Of a DNA stretch of 18,907 bases, positions 14,657 to 18,907 are shown one piece after another. The notes under the pieces were generated by a model. It searched no databases and was not told the origin of the DNA. It saw only the letters and a list, made by a program, of their open reading frames with translations. This DNA comes from DATKLX01 sp035542155 (GTDB lineage Bacteria; Chloroflexota; Anaerolineae; Anaerolineales; Anaerolineaceae). A program made the position numbers and the translations under genes. Where the stretch lies: positions 1 to 18,907 of the forward strand of contig DATKLX010000223.1 of the NCBI GenBank assembly GCA_035542155.1. The letters are read 5' to 3'. Positions within the stretch are counted from its first letter, which is position 1; each line of letters opens with the position of its first letter.

Positions 14657-16207
14657 CTAGCGAGGCAAAGAGAAACAGAAGCGGGCGCCCTCTTCGGAGC
14701 GAGATTCGACCCAGATGCGGCCGCCGTGAGCCTCAACGATGGCGCGGGCCAGGTATAAGCCCAGGCCGGCTCCCTTGGTCTGGCGAGCCACATCTGGAGC
14801 GCGGTAGAAACGATCGAATATATAGGGCAGATCGTGGGGAGCTATACCGGGGCCGCTGTCTTTGACGCATACAATCACCGTATCTGACCGCACCTGGCCG
14901 GAGATGCAGATATCGCCTTCGGGCGAGTACTTCATTGCATTGGTAATCAGGTTCGAGAGTACCTGGCCGATACGGTTTTCATCGGCGAGGATGATGGGGA
15001 AATCCTCGGGGAATTCGACGGTGATCGTATGGCGGTCCGATTGGCTCCGGAAGCGCACTGCCAGGCGGTGGGCCAGGTCGGGGATGAAGACCTCCGAGCG
15101 TTTGATCGCCAGGGCGCCAGCCTGCAGGCGAGAAGCGTCCAGCAGGTTTTCGATCAGCTCGGTGAGGTGATCGGCTTCTTCTTCGATCACTTTGAGGCTG
15201 TCCTGAACGACCGCGGGGTCCCAACTGGCATCTTCGCGGCGTAGGGTGCTCACGTAGCCTTTAATCAGCGCCACCGGCGTCTTCAACTCGTGGCTGATGA
15301 CGGAGATGAAGGTGCTTTTCATCTCATCGGCCTGGCGGAAACGGGTGATATCGCGGATCGTGCCAATGATGTTGAGCAGGCTGCCTTCGGAAGACAACAG
15401 GGGGGCGTAAGTGATCCCAACCGGCAGGGGTGGTTGAGAATCACTGCGGACCAGGTCCCCCTCGACATAGAGATTGGCATTCGGGTTCAAGGGCCACCCG
15501 CCGGCCTCGGCCTGTTCGAGGGTGAGACCCTGGGGTGGGCTGGCGAAGCGGAGCAGGTCTTCAATAACGCGTCCGTTGATTTTGTCCTGAGGCAAACTCA
15601 GCATGCGCGCCAGGGCGGGATTGCTGCGTTCGATGCGGTGATCTGGAGCGAGGATGAAGATACCATCCGCGATGGAATCAAGGAGCGCATCCGTGCGCTG
15701 CTTTTCCTGATTCACCTGGGTATAGAGCTGGGCGTTATAAACGGCGATGGCGGCCTGGTCAGCGAAGCTACCCAGCAGAGAGCGGTCGTTGGTAGAAAAT
15801 ACGTCCGGATAGCTGCGGAAAATAAAGATCACCCCGATCACCTTCTGGTGGGCGACGAGGGGCAGACCCACGCCAGTCAGCAGGCCAAGACTGGCGTTAT
15901 AGATCAAGTCTTTGAGGATATGGTTGATTTTGTCCAGCTCAGTGGAGGTGGGGTCTTTGTCGGCTTCGAGTTGGGAGAGGGTTGGCTCGATGTAGCGTAG
16001 AAAATGGGCGGGAATACCCTGGGATGCGGCGACCCGCCAGCGGTGGTTTTCATCACGCAGGGCGATCAGGCCAGCCTGACCGGCGAGCATTTCCATGGAA
16101 ATGTTTAAAATCCGGCCGAGGAGCTTATCGAGATCCAGCTCCTCGGTCATCGCCCGGGCTATTTCGAGCAGGTAATCTCTTTGGCGAACGCGAAAATCTG
16201 GCAGCAT
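14657..16207 (-). CDS. GAF-PAS sensor histidine kinase, cytosolic
   Basis: The 516-residue product has the order GAF (about 20-165), PAS (about 180-300), HisKA and HATPase. The phospho-accepting histidine is H306 in SHELKTP; the ATP-binding domain shows an N box (NLITNAMKYSPEG), G1 (DSGPGI) and G2 (KGAGLGLYLARAIVEAHGG). No membrane segment or signal peptide is seen, so it senses a cytosolic or membrane-permeable signal through GAF/PAS. I chose the ATG at 16207, five bases after the aminotransferase stop; the frame stays open upstream inside that gene but with unrelated residues. No response regulator is encoded anywhere in the window, so it is an orphan kinase in this view. Coupling to a metabolic operon suggests, but does not prove, that its output relates to those genes. 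Confidence 0.93.
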   Translation of the reverse strand: MLPDFRVRQRDYLLEIARAMTEELDLDKLLGRILNISMEMLAGQAGLIALRDENHRWRVAASQGIPAHFLRYIEPTLSQLEADKDPTSTELDKINHILKDLIYNASLGLLTGVGLPLVAHQKVIGVIFIFRSYPDVFSTNDRSLLGSFADQAAIAVYNAQLYTQVNQEKQRTDALLDSIADGIFILAPDHRIERSNPALARMLSLPQDKINGRVIEDLLRFASPPQGLTLEQAEAGGWPLNPNANLYVEGDLVRSDSQPPLPVGITYAPLLSSEGSLLNIIGTIRDITRFRQADEMKSTFISVISHELKTPVALIKGYVSTLRREDASWDPAVVQDSLKVIEEEADHLTELIENLLDASRLQAGALAIKRSEVFIPDLAHRLAVRFRSQSDRHTITVEFPEDFPIILADENRIGQVLSNLITNAMKYSPEGDICISGQVRSDTVIVCVKDSGPGIAPHDLPYIFDRFYRAPDVARQTKGAGLGLYLARAIVEAHGGRIWVESRSEEGARFCFSLPR

Positions 16208-16212
16208 ATTCT

Positions 16213-17541
16213 TCAGATTAAACCATGTTTCTTCTCGGCCAGGGTAACCGCCTCTTCGAAGATGGCCAGGGCTTCCTCGACCTCGGGGACAGATACACTG
16301 AGGGGCGGAGAGAAACGGATGGTGCTTTTTCCACAACCGAGAGTGAGCAGGCCGCGCTCAAAAGCCAGGTCGACAACGTCATCGCGCAGATCGTGGGCGG
16401 GCTCTTTGGTGATTTTATTTGTCACGAACTCGATCCCGATCATCAGGCCCATGCCGCGGACCTGGCCGATGGTGGGGTGGCGGGCGGCGATCTCGCACAA
16501 GGCGTCAAGGGTATATTCGCCCACCACAGCGGCGTTTTGCATGTACTCGTTCTCGATTAAATCGATGGTAGCCAGGGCGGCGGCGCAGGCGAGAGGATTG
16601 CCGCCGTAAGTGTTGCCGTGCGAGCCCTTGGGCCAGGTGACGATGCTTTTTCGGGCGATCATCGCCCCGAGGGGCACACCTGAGGCAATCCCTTTCGCCG
16701 CAGTGATGATATCGGGTTCGACCCCAAAATTCTGGATCGACCACCACTTGCCTGTGCGGCCCATTCCAGCCTGGACTTCATCGGCGATCAGGATGATGCC
16801 GTATTTGTCGCATAACTTGCGCAAGGCAGGAAAAAAGCCCGGCGGTGGAATGATGTAGCCGCCCTCTCCCTGGATGGGCTCGACGAGGATGGCGGCTGTC
16901 TCTTCGGGAGGGAGGATCCTGCCGAGGATCTCATCCTCGATATAGCGGATCACGGTCTCGCCGTAATCCTCCCCGGGGCGAGATTGGAGGATCGGATGGT
17001 ACGTATCGGGGAAGGGGGCGTGAACGACGCCGTTCATTAAAGGAAAAAATCCCTTATGATAGCTATTTTTACTGGCAGTAAAGGAGACCGCGCCCATGGT
17101 GCGGCCATGAAAACCGCCGAGGAAACCGATAAACTGGGAACGGCCGGTGCTGTAGCGGGCCAGCTTGATGGCAGCCTCGACGCTTTCGGTACCCGAATTG
17201 GTCATGAATGAGATGGCGCGTTCCTGGAAAGGGGCAATTTCGTCTAACCTTTCGCCCAGCGCCACCCATTTCGAGTGGTAAAAATCGGATGAAATATGAA
17301 TGAACTGGTCAGCCTGATCTTTGATCGCCTGGACGACTTTTGGGTGGCTGTGCCCGGTGGCCGCGACGGCGATGCCTGCCGCAAAATCCAGAAAACGATT
17401 GCCATCCACATCCCAAACTTCGGTGCCTTTCCCGTGGTCCATGACGAAGGGATATCCGCGAGGGTAGGAAGGAGAGATCACAGCCTGGTCGCGGTCAATG
17501 ATGGCCTTACCCAATGGCCCAGGTAACTTTAACGGTTCCAT
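16213..17541 (-). CDS. Class-III PLP-dependent aminotransferase (4-aminobutyrate/ornithine type)
   Basis: The 442-residue product is a fold-type I, class-III aminotransferase. It shows NSGTESVEAAIKLAR near 115, GGFHGRT, VEPIQGEGGY, the PLP-contacting D254 in IADEVQAGMGRTG, and the Schiff-base lysine K283 in TAAKGIASG, followed by GSHGNTYGGNPLACAAA. Length and motifs are full. These enzymes move an omega-amino group (4-aminobutyrate, acetylornithine, ornithine, related diamines) to 2-oxoglutarate or similar; the sequence alone does not fix the substrate, and absence of arginine-pathway or GABA-pathway neighbours leaves it open. The ATG at 17541 has an excellent ribosome binding site (AAAGGAGG about seven bases upstream). 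It lies 39 bases after the ROK kinase gene and five before the histidine kinase gene. Confidence 0.92.
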   Translation of the reverse strand: MEPLKLPGPLGKAIIDRDQAVISPSYPRGYPFVMDHGKGTEVWDVDGNRFLDFAAGIAVAATGHSHPKVVQAIKDQADQFIHISSDFYHSKWVALGERLDEIAPFQERAISFMTNSGTESVEAAIKLARYSTGRSQFIGFLGGFHGRTMGAVSFTASKNSYHKGFFPLMNGVVHAPFPDTYHPILQSRPGEDYGETVIRYIEDEILGRILPPEETAAILVEPIQGEGGYIIPPPGFFPALRKLCDKYGIILIADEVQAGMGRTGKWWSIQNFGVEPDIITAAKGIASGVPLGAMIARKSIVTWPKGSHGNTYGGNPLACAAALATIDLIENEYMQNAAVVGEYTLDALCEIAARHPTIGQVRGMGLMIGIEFVTNKITKEPAHDLRDDVVDLAFERGLLTLGCGKSTIRFSPPLSVSVPEVEEALAIFEEAVTLAEKKHGLI

Positions 17542-17580
17542 GCTATTCCTCCTTTTGAGTTGATTCTGGATTTGAGGACG

Positions 17581-18525
17581 CTAGATCACTTCGCGTTCCG
17601 TGGAGCGGACGAGCGCCAGAGCGCCGAGTAAACCGGCATTGTCTCCCAACGCGGCGGTGGTGATGATGAGGTCGTTCAGGTATTCGGGCGCCATCACCGA
17701 CGCACGGACGACCGCTTCCGCGGGGTCGATGAGCAGATGGCCGCTCTGGGAAACTCCGCCACCCAAAATAATCATCGAAGGGTTGAGGCTGTGCAGAAAG
17801 CTCGTTATCGCGATGCCCAGGTATTTGCCGGCGCGGGCGAACGCCTCAATCGCCAGGGGGTCACCCTGTTTGGCGGCGCGGCTGATTTCGCGCGCATTGG
17901 GGTTTAGCGTGGCGGAGAGGGAGCTTTCGCGTCCTTTCGCCAGCTCGGCGGTGACGTAGGCGGCGATTGCAGTCCCCGAGGAGAGGGCTTCGAGGTGGCC
18001 GCGCTGTCCACAACCGCAGACGGGGCCATCCGGCAGGACGGTGATGTGGCCCAACTCGCCAGCCAGGCCGTTTTCCCCCAGGAGCAGATGGCCGTCGCAG
18101 ATCACCCCGGCACCGATGCCGGTGCTGATGGTCAGGTAAAGGATGTTGTGGCGGCCCTGGCCGGCGCCAAAGCGCCATTCGCCGAGAGCGGCCAGGTTGG
18201 CGTCGTTGCCCAGGCAGACGGGTACATTGAAGCGGTCCTCAAGGATCTGGCGGAGCGGAAGATCGACCCAGTCGGGGATGTTTGGGGCTTTGTAGACGAT
18301 GCCCAGGCGGGGGTTGGTCGGGCCGGGGGCGGCGACGCCGATGGCAGCCACCCTGTCATCGACCGGCCAGACGCTGGCGATGAGGTCCATGAGGCGGTCG
18401 ATGGTTTTTCCCTGAGCGCTTTTGGTTGGAATGCGAGCCTGCTGGCGGGGGGTGATCCCCACTTCGGTAAACGTGGCCACACGGAGCTGTGTCCCACCTA
18501 CGTCAACTGCGATGTATATGCTCAT
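17581..18525 (-). CDS. ROK-family sugar kinase (glucokinase-like)
   Basis: The 314-residue product is a ROK protein without a DNA-binding domain, so an enzyme, not a repressor. It has the N-terminal phosphate loop AVDVGGTQLR (6-15), GNDAN with catalytic base D108, STGIGAG, and the zinc region GELGH with H160 then C170-G-C172-G-Q-R-G-H177-L-E. The third cysteine of the usual CxCGxxGC motif is His177 here, which still could bind zinc. Likely reaction: ATP-dependent phosphorylation of glucose or a related hexose such as N-acetylmannosamine; the exact sugar is not set. I use the ATG at 18525: a TTG at 18549 would lie upstream of the -10 element. The mRNA appears leaderless. It is the first gene of the four-gene leftward unit. 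Confidence 0.93.
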   Translation of the reverse strand: MSIYIAVDVGGTQLRVATFTEVGITPRQQARIPTKSAQGKTIDRLMDLIASVWPVDDRVAAIGVAAPGPTNPRLGIVYKAPNIPDWVDLPLRQILEDRFNVPVCLGNDANLAALGEWRFGAGQGRHNILYLTISTGIGAGVICDGHLLLGENGLAGELGHITVLPDGPVCGCGQRGHLEALSSGTAIAAYVTAELAKGRESSLSATLNPNAREISRAAKQGDPLAIEAFARAGKYLGIAITSFLHSLNPSMIILGGGVSQSGHLLIDPAEAVVRASVMAPEYLNDLIITTAALGDNAGLLGALALVRSTEREVI

Positions 18526-18532
18526 AGCGCGG

Positions 18533-18541
18533 ATTATAGCA
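18533..18541 (-). promoter_or_regulatory. Extended -10 promoter of the ROK operon; leaderless start
   Basis: On the minus strand TGC-TATAAT occupies 18541-18533, a perfect extended -10. Transcription should begin around 18526-18525, the first base of the ROK gene's ATG. A -35 element at the usual distance is poor. Confidence 0.6.
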
Positions 18542-18602
18542 CGGATCAATTATAAAGATAGCGGGCTTCCAGTGGGATAGCGCAACAAGTCAGAAGGAGA
18601 AA

Positions 18603-18803
18603 ATGCAACTCAAAAAAAGAGGGGAAGCAACTCAAGAAGAAATGGGCTGTGACTATTCAGTCACAGCCCGACAGCCCCAAGAAAGGGATACGAATACTCG
18701 CGAAAAGAGCAAGGCTGCAAATAGTAATGAGGAATGCTCGAAAAAAAGAGCCGAGTTTTATGCTAACGTAACTTTTGTGCAACTAGAAGGCAAAGTGCTT
18801 TAA
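18603..18803 (+). CDS. Doubtful small open frame, A-rich
   Basis: An ATG at 18603 preceded by AAGGAG (18594-18599) opens 66 codons, rich in Lys, Glu, Gln and Asn and unlike any family I know. Codon use is much more A-rich than in the neighbouring genes, and the frame runs through a perfect 11-bp hairpin at 18644-18669. The ribosome binding site is only three bases from the ATG. It is probably chance, but it could be a short leader or part of a noncoding transcript. Confidence 0.2.
   Translation: MQLKKRGEATQEEMGCDYSVTARQPQERDTNTREKSKAANSNEECSKKRAEFYANVTFVQLEGKVL
18644..18669 (-). terminator. Perfect 11-bp hairpin, terminator-like on the minus strand
   Basis: GGGCTGTGACT (18644-18654) and AGTCACAGCCC (18659-18669) are perfectly complementary around a 4-base loop. 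On the minus strand the stem is followed by ATTTCTTCTTGAG, a moderately T-rich tail, so it could end a leftward transcript and shield the ROK promoter. No leftward gene is visible between here and the rightward gene at 18873, so the transcript it would end is unknown. Confidence 0.5.
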
Positions 18804-18821
18804 ACCGCAAAAACCAGCACT

Positions 18822-18849
18822 TTAACAATTGAGCAAAATCCATTATGCT
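18822..18849 (+). promoter_or_regulatory. Possible promoter of the right-edge gene
   Basis: TTAACA (18822-18827) and TATGCT (18844-18849) are 16 bases apart, with a predicted start near 18856. An 8-bp inverted repeat, AAAGTGCT (18792-18799) with AGCACTTT (18816-18823), overlaps the -35 and may be an operator. Confidence 0.4.
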
Positions 18850-18872
18850 CATGGACTACCCAGGAGGGTTTC

Positions 18873-18907
18873 ATGAGCGAAAAACAACCTGACACCATCA
18901 CCTATCA
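18873..18907 (+). CDS. Start of a rightward gene, cut by the window edge
   Basis: An ATG at 18873 follows AGGAGG (18862-18867) with five bases between, an excellent initiation site. Only MSEKQPDTITY is visible, too short to identify. A possible promoter lies at 18822-18849. Confidence 0.6.
   Translation, partial: MSEKQPDTITY

Noticed and set aside
16208..16336. N-terminal extension of the histidine kinase
   Set aside because: It lies inside the aminotransferase gene in another frame and encodes unlike residues; the ATG at 16207 follows that gene's stop.

Overview
The window looks like a chromosomal segment from a member of the Chloroflexota, most likely class Anaerolineae. The sequence supports this through its gene content and style: a TtuA/TtuB-type tRNA thiolation pair beside tgt, a large exported family-3 glycosidase ending in a Thr/Pro linker and membrane helices, a CpXC-domain coiled-coil protein, an FHA protein fused to an OmpR-type DNA-binding domain, moderately high GC, and several TTG starts. 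The assignment rests on recognition, not on a search.

Layout, left to right. Positions 1-251 hold the broken end of a transposase gene. A leftward gene, thpR (RNA 2',3'-cyclic phosphodiesterase), follows at 324-905, with a very good sigma70-type promoter about 240 bases upstream. Positions 1282-1457 (+) fold like a 6S RNA and have an extended -10 promoter. A tightly packed leftward operon (4424 to 1462) encodes tRNA-guanine transglycosylase (tgt), a PstS-like lipoprotein, a small ubiquitin-fold sulfur carrier and a TtuA-type tRNA 2-thiolation enzyme. Two of its three enzymatic roles are tRNA modification.

From a divergent promoter at about 4500, recJ runs rightwards with an apparently leaderless mRNA. 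A second promoter at about 6300 drives a three-gene rightward unit: a winged-helix AAA ATPase, a glycerophosphodiester phosphodiesterase, and a 952-residue secreted, membrane-anchored GH3 protein. That unit ends head-on against a leftward membrane-anchored Ser/Thr kinase (11358-12353). The kinase gene diverges from an FHA plus winged-helix regulator (12594-13259) across a shared AT-rich promoter region containing a 9-bp inverted repeat. Kinase and phosphothreonine-reading transcription factor are therefore a plausible signalling pair.

The last block is a leftward four-gene unit (18525 to 13262): ROK sugar kinase (leaderless), class-III aminotransferase, GAF-PAS histidine kinase without a neighbouring response regulator, and a CpXC zinc-ribbon/coiled-coil protein. 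The right end is an A-rich stretch with a perfect 11-bp hairpin and the first 11 codons of another rightward gene.

Most genes are ordinary housekeeping or regulatory genes. The points most worth a second look are the 6S-like RNA, the sulfur carrier whose Gly-Gly is followed by two extra residues, the lipoprotein inside a tRNA-modification operon, the kinase/FHA-winged-helix pair, and the leaderless recJ and ROK genes. I did not find convincing evidence of an undescribed defence or mobile system.
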